NCBI GenBank assembly: GCA_963921825.1
Contig: OY997589.1
Coordinates: 43,720,638 to 43,784,637, forward strand
Direction of reading: 5' to 3'
DNA from: Erodium maritimum
Taxonomy: Eukaryota > Streptophyta > Magnoliopsida > Geraniales > Geraniaceae
DNA: 64,000 nucleotides
The position numbers and the translations under genes were made by a program. The notes under the pieces are model-generated. The model was not told the DNA's origin, ran no database searches, and saw only the letters and a list, made by a program, of their open reading frames with translations. Numbering within the stretch: position 1 is the stretch's first letter; each line of letters begins with the position of its first letter. This document shows positions 1-12,400 of the stretch, piece after piece.

Positions 1-550
1 GTTGGTTTTTTATGTTTGTTTTATCAATTTTATTTCCTTTGTTTTTTATGTTTGGCCGAATGTTGGATTCGTTTATTTATGGATAAAATAAAAATTAAAC
101 TAAGTCGCAGGGTTCATGAGCGTCGAAAAACCTACGGGGATCTTGGACACATTCTGGAACCTTGGGTCAATGACCCAGGTTGTGTTACTTTCGTTTGGCA
201 TGATTAATAAAAATATTTCGTCGCTTGTTTCAAAAAAATATTAAAACAAAATGAGTGTAGAGCACGATGTGGGACGCTTATCGTAATAACATTATGGGTA
301 AATCACATATACGTACCCTATCATATAAACGTTTATTGGATGCCTATTTGAACCTAAAAAAGTATCGAATACATACCATAACTTAACAACTTGTTACACC
401 ATCCATTTCTCCATCCCGTTACAATTCATTTTTACTAGATCTAACTCTTAAAACTAATCCTAAATATCTCTCCAATCCTAAAATCCAAACCTAAATCTAT
501 CTTTGTTATAAATGGATGTGGCCCCGCCATTAGACATATGTCATTCATAT
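1..550. other. AT-rich intergenic stretch, no gene recognised
   Basis: This flank lies left of the first solo LTR. It has a short open frame at 16-207 whose product I do not recognise; it is hydrophobic at the start and basic in the middle, with no family motif. It could be part of an older repeat, because the same flank resumes after the LTR at 3600 and runs on to the Helitron start. Confidence 0.4.
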
Positions 551-3500
551 TGTAAGAATCGCCCCGGTCGATCCCGGTCGAACCGGTGATTCTTGGCAAA
601 GTTTGACTTTCGGCCGGAAAAGTCAACTGATGACTCCGGGAGTCGTTCGGGACCTTTCCGGGGCCCAAAAATCTTAGCCGTCATTACGGTTAGCTTAGTT
701 GGGCCATTTCTTTTCGTTTGACTGTAATATTGGAAAAGTCAAATTTTGGTCAAACCCGAAGTTTTTATCGACTAAATCCGATTTAATTTGGACTGCTGGA
801 AATTATTTAAAGAAGAGTGGTCCCCACTAGGACACATGTACTTAGTGGCTTGGAGGAAAAGAAAAGAGCCTTCAATGACCTTCATACCCTCACTAGTTGT
901 CCTTAAAGGGGATAAGAACTAAAGGGTTTTTGGTCTTTTCAACACACTAGGTCATTTAAGGCAATTTGATGACACAAATAAACTCATTTCTTCTTGTTGC
1001 AGCCGAATAGTGCTAGAGAGAGAGAGAAAGAGAGGAGCAACCTTGCTTGAGGAAGAAGAAAGGGAGAGAAATGAGCCATCTTCAAGGCATTTCTTCATCA
1101 AAACATCTCCATATTTATCTTTTCTTCACCATCTCACCTTCCTAAAGGTTTGTGCACTCTTAGTTTCTCATTCTAATCACTTTCTAGTTTGGGTTTTTGT
1201 GGGTTTTGCTAGAACTTGAAGAACTTGCTTCCTTGATTGTTAGAGGTTGGTTTTGGAGAAGAATTAGTGAAGAATAGGTTGGTTTTTGTTGTGTTGGTTA
1301 AAGTTGTGTTGGAACCCATTGAGGGTGTTGAAGTTGGGGGTTTTTGATGACTGTTTTGGAGCTTGGTGATGTTGAAAATGGAGGTTTTGGTGTGGTTTTC
1401 GCAGAATTCGAGTTGGGGAAGAAAGGGGAAAAGTTGTTCTGGTTCGGCACGGAAGGGAACCCGGAACGGGCCAGGTACCGGCACGGTACGCAGCGAGGAA
1501 CGGTCTTGACTCCGGCACGGCACCTCGCACGGTCCGTGTTTGGTTCCGGGCCAGAGCGTTGCGCGATCTATGTCTAGTTCCGGTCGGTCTGTGACGCGGT
1601 CCGTGTCTGGCTCTGGGCCGGTCCGTGACGCGCTCCGGTTTTGGTTCCGGGCCGGACTGTGTTACGGGTCGGGTCAGATTCCAGGCTTGATTCCAGAACT
1701 GTGGGCCATCCTAATTGGGCCTAGTTCGGGCCCAATTCGTTCCTTTGGCCCTAGAGTTGTAATTAGAGTGTTTTTAGGTAGATTAAGTTAAAGACCGTCT
1801 TTGTTTAGTTATTAATTTTAGTATTGTTTGTGATCCAAGACCGTGGACTCGAGCTCGAGGAAAGAAGAAGACTTTGGGACCCGTGAGAAGACGGAGAGGA
1901 AGCTAGTCCGGACGTCAGCAGCTATGAGTATTTTTTTTTAGCTTTGCAGTTCGAGGTAGGGAAAGTACTAAACTCTTCTTAGTTTACCGCTTTAGTATGC
2001 CTATAGGATAATAATAACCGGAAAGGTCCTAGTTTGCATATAGGATGTGATTTACTAGAATAATCGTTTTTCAATTACAATAATAACTGGACGAGTCTAG
2101 TATGCATGTAGGATGTGATTCACTAGTTTAATCGCTTTCAATACTTGGGAAATTGTCATGCTGGTAGAATGGCCATGACGAGCCTTAGGACTGTTTGTGA
2201 TTGCTCACATGCCCTGCTTGCTTAGTTCTTAGGTTAAGATAAGAGTCAAACTAAACTAGATAAATTGTGATGTTTGTGAATGAATGCTTGAATAATTGAT
2301 TGAATGAATGCTTGAATGATTGATTGAATGAATGATTGAGTGTAAATTGGTTGTGCCAAGTGGTATGATCGGGTGAGTGATAGACCGATGGGACGTGGTT
2401 GGTAAGTATGCCGGTAAGTGTGGTTGTTAATGTGAATTCTTTGTGGCGTGTTGTGGTAAGGTTGTGAATTGCTAAGCTTTGGTTGTACTATGACCGTTGG
2501 TATGTTGCTCTCTTGTGTGTGTGTTAAGAGGAGTTGTATTCTGGCATGGTACCTACACCGAGGGGGTAAGCCGGTGTGGGGTAGCACCTAGACCGATGAC
2601 TTGTGATCCAGTATGGTACCTACACCGAGGGGGATATGACGGTGTGGGGTAGTATCATAGCCGAGAGATTGTGTTCAACCCGATGTGAATCCCGGGATGA
2701 CGTCTAGGCCGAAGGGAATTCCGGTACGACGCGAGATTGTTTACCATGCGGGGATGATTACTTGTTGCTTCACCCCGGGTGTATGCGCCCTGCGGGAACA
2801 TTCCCGTAAGTTTATCCTATTTCGCCCCGATGATCTATGGTCCTTTGTGGACATTTCCAAGAATCCCGACGATATGTGTCCCTTCAGGGATGTTTCCGGT
2901 AGCCCCGACGTATGTGGCTCCTCTGGACCGAGGGGAAATCCGACATGACACAAGGACTAATTGTGGATCAGAGTAGTGTATCCGACATGACACAAGGACT
3001 AATTGTGGATCGGAGTATTGTGATTTAAGTTATCGACGTGACGTTTAAATTCTCTCTCTTCAGTTGTTTATTCATTATTACACCGTCTTTCTCTAATCTT
3101 CTTGAGTTACTGTTTTACTTAAGCTTCAGAATTCTTATTGTTTTCTATTTATAGCATCTTGTTGGTTGATCGCACTAATCGTAACTTGTAGATAATTGTG
3201 CTATTTCAGTTTTTACTATCATAGTAGAGGTTCCTTTACTTTATTATTTTCCCTACTGAGCGTAAGCTCACCCCTGTTTGTTTTATTTACTGTTTGTACA
3301 TGCTTACTTGGTGAGTAGTTCCTAGAGTTGGACTCGAGGCTCGGGAGCTTCTGGGAGAGTCTGGGTGGAGTCGATGTTAAAGACGTATTATTTTTGCCGT
3401 TGTATTGAAACTTGTTTTATTTTGTTATATTCTGAGCTTGACTCGTAACATCGGTTTTGGATCTTATTTTATCGAAGTTATTTGATCGAAACTAGATTTG

Positions 3501-3599
3501 GAGGTTTAAATTTGTTTAATTTTACTTTTATCTTTATTATTTAATTGTTAGTTTAACTCACGTCTCGAGTCCGGTCAAAATCAGATTTGGGGCGTGACA
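551..3599 (+). mobile_element. Solo LTR, Tekay/Del-like Ty3/gypsy (divergent subfamily)
   Basis: The 3,049-bp repeat starts TGTAAGAATCG and ends GGGGCGTGACA, the usual TG...CA form. It is flanked by a perfect 5-bp duplication, CATAT, at 546-550 and 3600-3604. No internal region, primer site or second LTR is present, so this is a solo LTR left by recombination between the two ends. The GGGGCGTGACA terminus and the length of over 3 kb suggest the Tekay/Del chromovirus group. That placement is inference, because no coding region is attached. It carries a TGAGC/GCTCA hairpin at 3257-3270 matching the palindrome of the other LTRs in this window. GC-rich leader-like sequence lies at about 1440-1700. 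Confidence 0.85.
2535..3020 (+). repeat. Short direct repeats inside solo LTR
   Basis: Two repeat pairs are visible. A segment with TATGGTACCTACACCGAGGG recurs at about 2550 and 2610. A segment of about 55 bp containing CATGACACAAGGACTAATTG recurs at about 2940 and 2990. Just upstream, 2275-2340 is a GAATGAATGcTTGAa simple repeat. They sit in the middle of the LTR, where related copies carry longer tandem arrays. Confidence 0.6.
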
Positions 3600-3604
3600 C
3601 ATAT

Positions 3605-3720
3605 ATTATTGAGTGGATCTCTATATGATCTCTATACAAAGGGACAACTGCAAGAATGAAAGAGTTCAGTTGCTTTGCTCTCATCTCCATTATAAACTTA
3701 ATTACTTTCCTCACCACATA
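3605..3720. other. Flank between solo LTR and Helitron start
   Basis: This 116-bp AT-rich sequence carries no gene. If the Helitron at 3721-31793 is real, this flank and the sequence starting at 31794 were once joined. It would then belong to the LTR of the old copia element, which is inference only. Confidence 0.4.
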
Positions 3721-4914
3721 TCTACTATATCTTTAAAAGTAAAACATATTTACTATTCACGCGCTTCTCTTAATGCGAGTGCTAATCCCCCTAATTAGAC
3801 GCGTGCTGGGCCCCTGTATTCGCTAATCTCCATTTGCTACTCGCGTAATCAATTCACAACGTTTCCTTCTTCTCCTCATGTATCGACGCCGGCGTTCCAG
3901 TCTGCTGCATTGAAGGGGATGGGCAACAAGCGGCCGCGACTGATCGATGTTGTTGCCTATACATTGGTGTCGTTTCCCCAATCTCCTCTCAATCTGTATG
4001 TGTTCTATTCTGACTGACAACCGGCTCCGATCACCACGGAACCGCTCGGAGGTTTGGGGTTCTGCGTACTTCGTCAGATTTGGTGAACTTGACGACTGTG
4101 TAATCATCAATGACAGAGACACCTATTCCATTCACGTTCGGTTAGGGTTCTAAGCTTATCTTTTTCGACTGGATTTTCTATTGATTTTTTGTTGCTCAGG
4201 TCATCGATTCCTACTTGGAATTTTCTCCTCCTAGTCAGCTTGTCAGTTGAATCTCGGTTTGTCATCTGGAAATTCGTGTTAATTATGATTTTTTGGTGAT
4301 AATAGTTGTACTTTGATTGAGAAATCTGTAAATTTGTGTATTTTTTTGTGTGTTTTTGGTGATAATAGTTGTGCTTTGATTTGATTGAGAAATGGGTTTC
4401 AGGTAATTTCAATGGATCTGTAATGGGGAGAGATGGTAATGGGTTGAGCATTCATGGGACTGGCACTTACCAGGCATTTCACGGACGTTTTCCCTAGAAA
4501 TTAACATTTTAGTTTTGTTGGTTTCATCCCTATACCTTCGTCCTATGCATGTCATACTCCTACTAAACGAACTTTATAAACTCCATATTGAACTGAATTT
4601 CCTCAATGCATCAGGTTTCTATTGATCTTATAATCTTTCATAATTTGTTTTTTGTTTTTTAGCGTCTTACGACCTTTAATAAATGTCTAAGGAACAAAAG
4701 TTTGATTTCAGGCTGAGCACAACAAGGAAAGGTTTAAACAGGTACGTCAGATTGCATATCTGCTTCCTCACATGCTTATAGACACAGAAAAATGCTCGCA
4801 TCATTATTATTGTTATGCTCTTGTTTTAAAAAAATGATTATTTTCATCACATGAGCTCGTGCACAAAAGTAAGTGCAGAAGCTACGTTATATGAATTATT
4901 CGTTCTTTTAATTT
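3721..4914. other. Helitron 5' interior, leader-like sequence
   Basis: The stretch after the Helitron start holds a GC-richer, UTR-like piece (about 3860-4150) and then T-rich, intron-like sequence with candidate acceptor and donor sites. No protein family is recognisable in the short frames on either strand. It may be the first part of a captured host gene. Confidence 0.35.
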
Positions 4915-6502
4915 AGGGTTATTATCATCCGAGTATCCTAAAAATACTTTGTTTTCATTCGAGTACCCTAACTAAACTTAATGACACATTAATACCCAAA
5001 CAAAACATGTTGTTTCAACTTAGTACCCGCCGTTAGTTTTCCATCCATTTTGGATGGAAAATAGTCATGTGTCTGGCACATGACCCCAACTTTTATAAAA
5101 ATAACAACACTACCCTGCATTTTATTTAAACCCTATATTCCATTCTAACTCAACCTCATTAACGCCTCCATCCCTTTCTCTCCTCTTCCAACCCCAACTC
5201 CATCAACACCTCTCTCAATCTCCTCTTCCAACCCCAACCCCATGCACACCTCTCTCTTCTGTGGAGGTACACGGGAGGAGGAGAGGCCGATGTCGGAGAC
5301 CTTGAGGTCGCCGGTCGCCAGTTCATCACCTCCGGTCAAAAGGTGGGTTTAATTTATGGGTTTTTGGAGATGCAGATGGAGCTGGGTATGGGAGGTGGGG
5401 TGTTGAGCTGCGGGTATGGGAGGTGGGTTTCTAGGTTTGATTTTTGAGTTCTAAATCTGAGTTCGAAATCAAAAGAGATTTAGAAAATTTGGTATTTATG
5501 ATTTCATTTTGGGTAATTTATGTTAGTTCAGATTTGAAATAAAAGGAGATGAGTTGGTATTAGTTCAGATCTAGGATAAAAAAGATGGGTACTGTAAATG
5601 TATTGCATATTGAACTGGAAAGCAAAAATATTCAGAGATGTGGTGGATTGTGGTGGTTATCGAAAGCAAAAATTCATGTTCTTCAACCTTGAATTTTTTT
5701 TCCAGAAAATTATGAAAAGAAATAAAGAATAAATAAAACGTAAAAAGAGAGAGAATTTTTTTTGAAGAAAATTAATAACAAATTAAAAGAAATTTTCCGA
5801 AGAATAAAAACTGATATAAAAAACTGATTTAAAAAAAACTGAAAAAAGCTGATTTAAATAAAAACTGATATAAAAAACTGATTGAAAAAAACTGGTTTTA
5901 AAAAAACTGATTTAAACAAAAGCTGATTTTTTTAAAATAAAAACTGATTTTATAAAACAAAACTGATTTTTTAAAATAAAAATTGTATTTTTAAAAATAA
6001 AAATTGTATTTTTAAAAATAAAAATTGTATTTTTAAAAATAAAATCTGATTTTTAAAAATAAAAAATAAAATAAAGGAAAAAAAAATGAAACAATTAAAA
6101 ACTGATTTTTAAAAAAATAAAAATCTGATTTTTTTAATAAAAAATGATTTTATAAAAAATAAAATCTGTTTTTTTAAATAAAAACTGTTTTTTAAAATAA
6201 AATTGATTTTTTTAAAATAAAAATTGATTTTTTAAAATAAATACTGATTTTTATAAAATTAATAAATGAAAATAATTTTTGAAAATCAATGGCATGGGTT
6301 TGAAAATTTGACTGTTAGTGAGGGGTATTTTGGACTTTTTAAGTGTTTGGATGGAAAAATGGATGGAAAATAGATAAAAACTAGCAGCGGGTACTAACTT
6401 GAAACAAAATGTTTCGTCAGGATACTGATGTGTCACAAAGTTTAGTTAGAGTACTCGGATGAAAACCAAGTATTTTTAGGGTACTCGGATGATAATAACC
6501 CT
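4915..6502. mobile_element. Inverted-repeat DNA transposon, non-autonomous
   Basis: Both ends carry the same sequence in opposite orientation. The left end (about 4915-5062) begins AGGGTTATTATCATCCGAGT and the right end (about 6340-6502) reads the same on the minus strand. The inverted repeats are about 145-160 bp and roughly 80-85% alike by eye. A perfect 7-bp duplication, TTAATTT, flanks the element at 4908-4914 and 6503-6509. Long inverted repeats suggest a Mutator-like or fold-back element, but a 7-bp duplication is not the canonical 9 bp, so the superfamily is open. The interior has no transposase. It holds a gene-leader-like segment (5130-5460) and an A/T-rich tandem repeat. Confidence 0.8.
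5810..6260. repeat. A/T-rich degenerate tandem repeat
   Basis: About twenty imperfect copies of a roughly 18-25 bp unit such as AAAATAAAAACTGATTTTTT fill the centre-right of the inverted-repeat element. Because the unit pairs A-runs with T-runs, the block could itself fold. No coding signal is present. Confidence 0.8.
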
Positions 6503-8703
6503 TTAATTTATCTTATATACAAAATGTTGATGATCCAAGTAAGTGTACCCCTTATTTGATTGAGAGTCCACATAAGTGAAGTGCATATCATTTTGAGTAT
6601 TTGACGACTCGAAACCATTAGGCTTTTACTTTCATGGCTTTTCAGTCAGTATTGTGATTGGGAAGTTCTACTAATAGGTTGTACTGTATCTTATTATTTT
6701 ACAACCAAAATATTTTGCGGGATTGATGATGCCTCTTTGAAAAATGAACGCCTTGATTATTTAGAGATTTTTCGTAAAGATATGCACTTGTTTATGCTCT
6801 TGGTAATGGAGATGGAGCGGATGTGTTACTAAAGGTTTTGGTGTAACATTTAACCCTCCTTATTTCCCTTTCCTTCCTCTCAATTGGAGTGTGTGGTTGG
6901 ACAGTAGGATATGATTTTTTGTGTTTCCAATGGTTAAAGTTCAACAGGTTCTTTTGTAAATAAGGACATGCAAAATTAAAAGACAGATTAACTTGGTTAG
7001 TACTTGTGTGAATTTAAATGTCTGGTTGTCTGTTTTGTCTTGCAAGACATGAAATTTAGTTCCAAGTTTATTGTTGGTAGCATGCATATAGTGAGAACTG
7101 AGACATTAAGATTGACGTTTGCCCAGTTTAGTATATGTTGTCATTGGGTTTGACTAGAAAATTGGATTTGGTTCGGGTTTGAATCATCTAATGAACTATG
7201 TTAGGTATGTGGGTGTTAAATGGGGAGTTGTGTTTTTTATGGAATTTTAACATCTCTATGCACCAGATACTTCGTCCCATTAACCGACTGGGGTTTCAGG
7301 TTGTGTGCAATACATCATAATCAGGTACGTTTCTCTCTTTCTCCTCTGTTTTTATTTGTCTGCTTCGTTTGTTGTTGATTGTTGGATAATTGTCTATTGG
7401 TTTTGCATTTGGAAAGCTTTGAGGGAATATACACCATCTGTTTCTTCTTTGTCCTCTAAGTTAGATATTTTCTTCAATCTTATCTATTTAACTTTGGTTT
7501 AATGGGATATACTCCCGATGGCGGCTCTAGATGATTGTGAGTTGGAAGGTATGCGAGAAAGAAATTGTGTAACCTATATGTCATTATTGCCTTGTTTGTC
7601 TGGTGTTTTTGGACAAAGTTTCACAAAAGGACTTTAAAGGGAGTTGAAATATCTTTAGATCAGTCAGTGTAAATTATGTTCATTTATTTAAGTTCAAATG
7701 ATATAGCTTTATTCAGGTCTTTGCATAGTAACCTTTTTATGTATGATGATAGGATTCGTGATTCTACAAGGCACATTATTTTTTTTTACTAATATCAGTA
7801 TAGTATCTTCAACTTAGATTGCTTGCTCACTTGGAAATGATTCTTAGTCATTGAATTTGTAATATTAGTAATCGGTTGGTACGACTTTGTCAGGGTGTTC
7901 CTTGAATTTGTGGTGTAGAGTTAGTGGACTTTTCCTTTAAAATTGTTGTTCTTTCCTATGTTCAGTTGTTCTGTAATGTTTCATGGCCAATTTTTATTCA
8001 AAATACCTGATTGTGCCTATAATCTAATCTTGTTTTCAGAGTGAGACCATACCAATTTCTTAGCTGTTTGTTTGTTTACCATTTACTAATGGAATTCATT
8101 GGATTGAAAACGTTGTCGCCCATGTCTCGATTACTCACCAGGTAATTCCTTTTCTCTTCCCTTCTCAATTATGTTTCAGGTACATAATCAAACCTGGCAT
8201 TATGTTAAGGCTCTAGCTTTTCTTGGATCCTTTGCTTTTGGATCATGTCCCGAGACGAACGGTCAGCTTCGTATATTTCCTAAATCTATTGCTTTTTATT
8301 GATTTATGAAGATCCTATTGATTGATTCGAGGACATTGCTGTAGGTGGCCTCCGGGGAGGAGCAGGGAGGGGAGGTCAAGACTCATGCTCATACTCAAAA
8401 CCAGTGGAACAGACATGTCCCATTTCGACAACTCGGCTGACTTTTTTGTTGGTGATTTGGGTCTGACTGGTTTACAAATAAATTGCTACTGAAGATGTCA
8501 TTGAATGTGATCTTTGCAAGATCAGAGATATGCTGGGAGGCAAGAACAGCAGCAGCAGCAGAACGAGTGGGGGGAGAGCTCAGGGTCCAAGCCCTCCTTT
8601 AGGTGACCTGCAAAGGTTGATTTCCATTCAAAAATGTTTTTAATGATTTTTTAGTACTTACTTTTTCTACACTAGGGTCCTATTTCAGCGAATTCTACTT
8701 CTT
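6503..8703. other. Non-coding interior with splice-like signals, no recognised gene
   Basis: T-rich sequence alternates with short GC-richer blocks, for example the CAG-repeat block at about 8540-8600, as in introns and exons of a decayed gene. The frame at 7305-7502 is hydrophobic with no known motif. A 96-bp segment at 6532-6627 recurs inverted at 20795-20890. I could not assign a protein to any of it. Confidence 0.35.
6532..6627 (+). repeat. Dispersed inverted repeat, copy 1
   Basis: It matches the reverse complement of 20795-20890 with about 5 differences in 96 bases. Neither copy lies in a recognised element of its own, and both lie in the proposed Helitron interior. Confidence 0.8.
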
Positions 8704-8877
8704 TGTAATAAATGTGGGAGACTAAGGGTCACCCATTAATGGTCCTAGAAGTATAAAAGTCTCTAAATTATATCCTATCATTTGTGGGGTATTTGAGAAG
8801 TCATGTAATTGTGTATATATATCTAGTACATTTGTACATTCTGATCAAGTGAATAAGAACAACTTCTTATTTCTACA
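8704..8877 (+). repeat. 5' LTR of copia element
   Basis: It begins TGTAATAAATGTGGGAGA and ends ATTTCTACA. It contains TATATATAT (about 8813) as a possible promoter box. It is followed directly by the primer-binding site. Confidence 0.93.
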
Positions 8878-8889
8878 TGGTATCAGAGC
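8878..8889 (+). promoter_or_regulatory. Primer-binding site (initiator tRNA-Met)
   Basis: TGGTATCAGAGC directly follows the 5' LTR. It is the standard complement of the 3' end of initiator Met tRNA used by plant copia elements to prime minus-strand synthesis. Confidence 0.95.
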
Positions 8890-9237
8890 TGTGGTTATCA
8901 GCTTTAAGGGGTTAGGAAATTTAGGAGTGACCCTCCATTGTGCCTGGTGTGCACGTTCACTGCTCAGGTGTGCAGGTGTGTCTTTTTTCGTTGGTATTCT
9001 GTTCTCACCTCCTATCCCATTAGATAGAGGATATTTTGGGTTTCCTACATCTGAAATCGCAGAGACATCTGACCCCAACCGGAGTTGCACTTGTCGGGAC
9101 AAGTTACTGGTGTTTAGGAACTGTTTTGGCTTATTTACGAAGTTCCAGACACCTTTTTCTCTCACCTCCGGCGAGTGAGGTCTCTATAGGGCATATCCGG
9201 CCATTCTGGAGTTTCTGGAAATTTTTGCCGCAGCACA

Positions 9238-9345
9238 CAGCCGCGCGTGGGCCCCACGCGCCGCCGTCTGCCACCGCGCGTGAAGCCACGCGCCGCCGTC
9301 CGCCACCGCGCGTGAAGTCACGCGTCGTCGTCCGCCGCCGCCCGG
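9238..9345 (+). repeat. GC-rich hairpin repeat in copia leader
   Basis: Three tandem copies of a 32-33 bp unit start with CCGCGCGTG. Each contains its own inverted repeat: GCGTGGGCCCCACGC, GCGTGAAGCCACGC and GCGTGAAGTCACGC. The block stands out in an otherwise AT-rich element and precedes gag by about 100 bp. Confidence 0.85.
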
Positions 9346-9444
9346 CGCCCAATGAAAATCAGTGCTGATATTTTCTCATTCCTGGCAGCCTGATCCGGGT
9401 ATTTTCCATCCGTTATTATTCGTTTCTACTCTCTATTTCTTTGA

Positions 9445-12400
9445 ATGGCCGAAGAGACCAAAAGTACTATTTTGATGGAAAGTATCCCCGTAATGTTAAG
9501 AATTACCGATCACAAATTGATTGGACCTAATTATCCGGGTTGTTCAAAGAGTGTTTGTATTTACTTACGAAGTATTTCAAAAGATGATCACTTGTGTGAT
9601 GACCCCCCTGCTGATGAGGAAGCTAAGAAAGAATGGATACGTGATGATGCACACTTGTTCCTTCAAATCAGGAACTCTATTGACCTTGAAGTGGTTAGCT
9701 TGGTTAATCCCTGTGAGTATGTGAAAGAGTTAATGGATTATCCGGACTTTGTTTATTCTGGAAAAGGGAATGTTGCACGTATTTATGATGTTTGTTAGGG
9801 CTTTTATCGTGTTGAGCAAGGAGGACAATCCCTACAAACCTATTTCATGAACTTCAAGAAGACTTATGAGGAACTAAATGCAGTAATGCCTTTCAGCACA
9901 GATGTTAAGGTTCAACAGACACAACGAGAACAAATGGCGATAATGAGCTTTCTTGCAGGACTTGGCTCTCAGTTTGAGTCGGTCAAATCTCAAATCCTTT
10001 CTAGCACAGAGCTAACCTCGTTGGTCGAGGTTTTTAGCAGAGTTCTTCGCACGGATACCCAGAAAGGTGAAGTGTCATCTACCCCCGAGGCTCACAATGC
10101 TCTTATTGGTCATTCACGCGGTCCTCTCAATTCTCGCCCTTATGGGAGAGGCGCTCATAGGGGAAGTGGACGAGCAAGTAATCCTGGTCGTTGGAGTTGT
10201 CGAAATCAAGAGACATGGGGAGTTATTTGATTCTATTGTAATGAACCAGGACATACCAAGAGATCGTGCCCAAAATTGATCCCACGATCATCTGCCAATG
10301 TTGCTGCTACTTCGTCCGATCAGACCATCACTATATCTGCAGCGGAGTATGATCGCCTTCGCCAGTACCAGGATACATCCACGCACTCATCTCACTCTGT
10401 CACCTCTGCCGCTGAGTCAGGTAATCTACCTAAGTGCCTAGTTTCGTCCCAATCCCCCTCTCAATGGGTCCTTGATTCTGGTGCCACAGATCACATGACA
10501 GGTAACCCTAAATTACTTGACACTTTTGAGCCTCGTACTTCATGTTCTTCTGTAAGCTTAGCTGATGGTTCTCAGTGCCCTGTTCTCGGGTCTGGGACGG
10601 TCCACCTCACACCATCCATTTCTTTACCTACGGTCTTAAGCGTACCTGGATTCTCTTTTAATTTGATGTCCATCAGTATAGTTACCCGTGCCCTAAATTG
10701 TTGTGTCTCATTTTATCCTGATCGTTGTCTTTTTCAGGATCTTTTGACGAAGCGGATTATTGGTAAAGGACATGAGTCAGGGGGGCTTTACATCGTGAAT
10801 ACCGAGAAACCCGCACCACCAGTCGACTGTTCAGCCACCTTAACCTTACTTGATGCCCATTGTCGCTCTGGCCATCTGTCTCTTCCAACCTTGAAGAAGC
10901 TTTATCCCCAGTTTGAGAAGGTACAATCTTTCGATTGTGAAGCATGTCGGTTTGCTAAACATCATCGTCTCCCCTCCACTCCTCGAGTCAAGAAAAGAGT
11001 TAGCTCTCCGTTTGAATTAGTCCATTCTGATGTTTGGGGTCCGTCCCCGGTAGTGTCTAAAACTGGGGTTCGGTATTTTATTTCTTTTGTGGATGATTTT
11101 TCTCGAACTACATGGCTTTATTTCATGAAAAATCGTTAAGAGTTGTTTTCCCATTTTAATGCCTTTTGTGCTGAAATACAAACTCAGTTTGGTTATAATG
11201 TTCGTGTCTTGAGAAGTGATAATGCCAAAAAATACTTTTATGAGCCATTCACTACTTACATACCCCGTCTCAAAATGGAGTTGCTGAAAGAAAGAATAGA
11301 CATCTTCTTGAAACTGCAAGAGCAGTTTTATTTTAGACTCATGTACCAAAATGTTTTTGGGCTGACGCTGTCTCAACTGCATGTTTTCTCATCAATCGTA
11401 TGCCTTCATCAGTCCTTCAAGGTGACATCCTATATCAAGTCTAATTTCCCACCAAACCTCTTTTTCCTATTATTCCTCATATCTTTGGGAGTACGTGTTT
11501 TGTTCGTGATGTTCGTCCTACTCATACGAAACTAGATCCTAAGTTTGTTAAATGTGTTTTCTTGGCGTATTCTCGGGTACAGAACGGTTATCGTTGTTAT
11601 TGTCCTGATCTTCATCGATACCTTGTCTCCATTGATGTCACTTTTATGGAACATTGTCCTTTCTTTTATTCGGCAATTCCTCACACTCCAAGACAGGGGG
11701 ATACCGATGACTTGTTAATCTACCACATCTCTCATCGAGAACCGATTGTACCAGCACCTCACGTTTTACTGCCCACCACCACGCCAACACCATCTGTTAT
11801 TCCGGACCCGCCACCACCACCACCACCACTGCCCATCCGTTACACTTATTCCCGTCGTCAAGCTCCTCCCGCTGCATGTCTGGAGCCAAGTTCCTCTTCG
11901 CCACCAGATCCTGACGACCTCCCCATCGCCCTCCGCAAAGGTAAACGAAAATGTACGTATCATATCTCTTCCTTTGTGTCATATGATCAATTGTATCCTT
12001 CATCATGTTCCTTCATAGCCTCTATTGATTCAGTCTCGATTCCTACAACTGTTAATGAGGCACTATCCCATCCCGGCTGGCGTTCAGCGATGATAGAAAA
12101 AATGAGTGCATTGGATGCGAATGGTACTTGGCAGTTGATCCCGTTGCCTCCCGGGAAGAAGGCTATTGGTTGTAAGTGAGTGTTTGCTGCTAAGCTAACC
12201 TCGGGGCGATTTTTTATCTCTTTGGCAGCCACTTATGATTGGCCTTTATACCAACTGGATATCAAAAATGCTTTCTTGCACGGGGACTTGCATGAGGAAG
12301 TCTATATGGTGCAACCTCCTGGTTTTGTTGCTCAGGGGGAGTGTGGACTGGTATGTCACCTTCGGAAATCATTATATGGTCTCAAACAGAGTCCTCGAGC

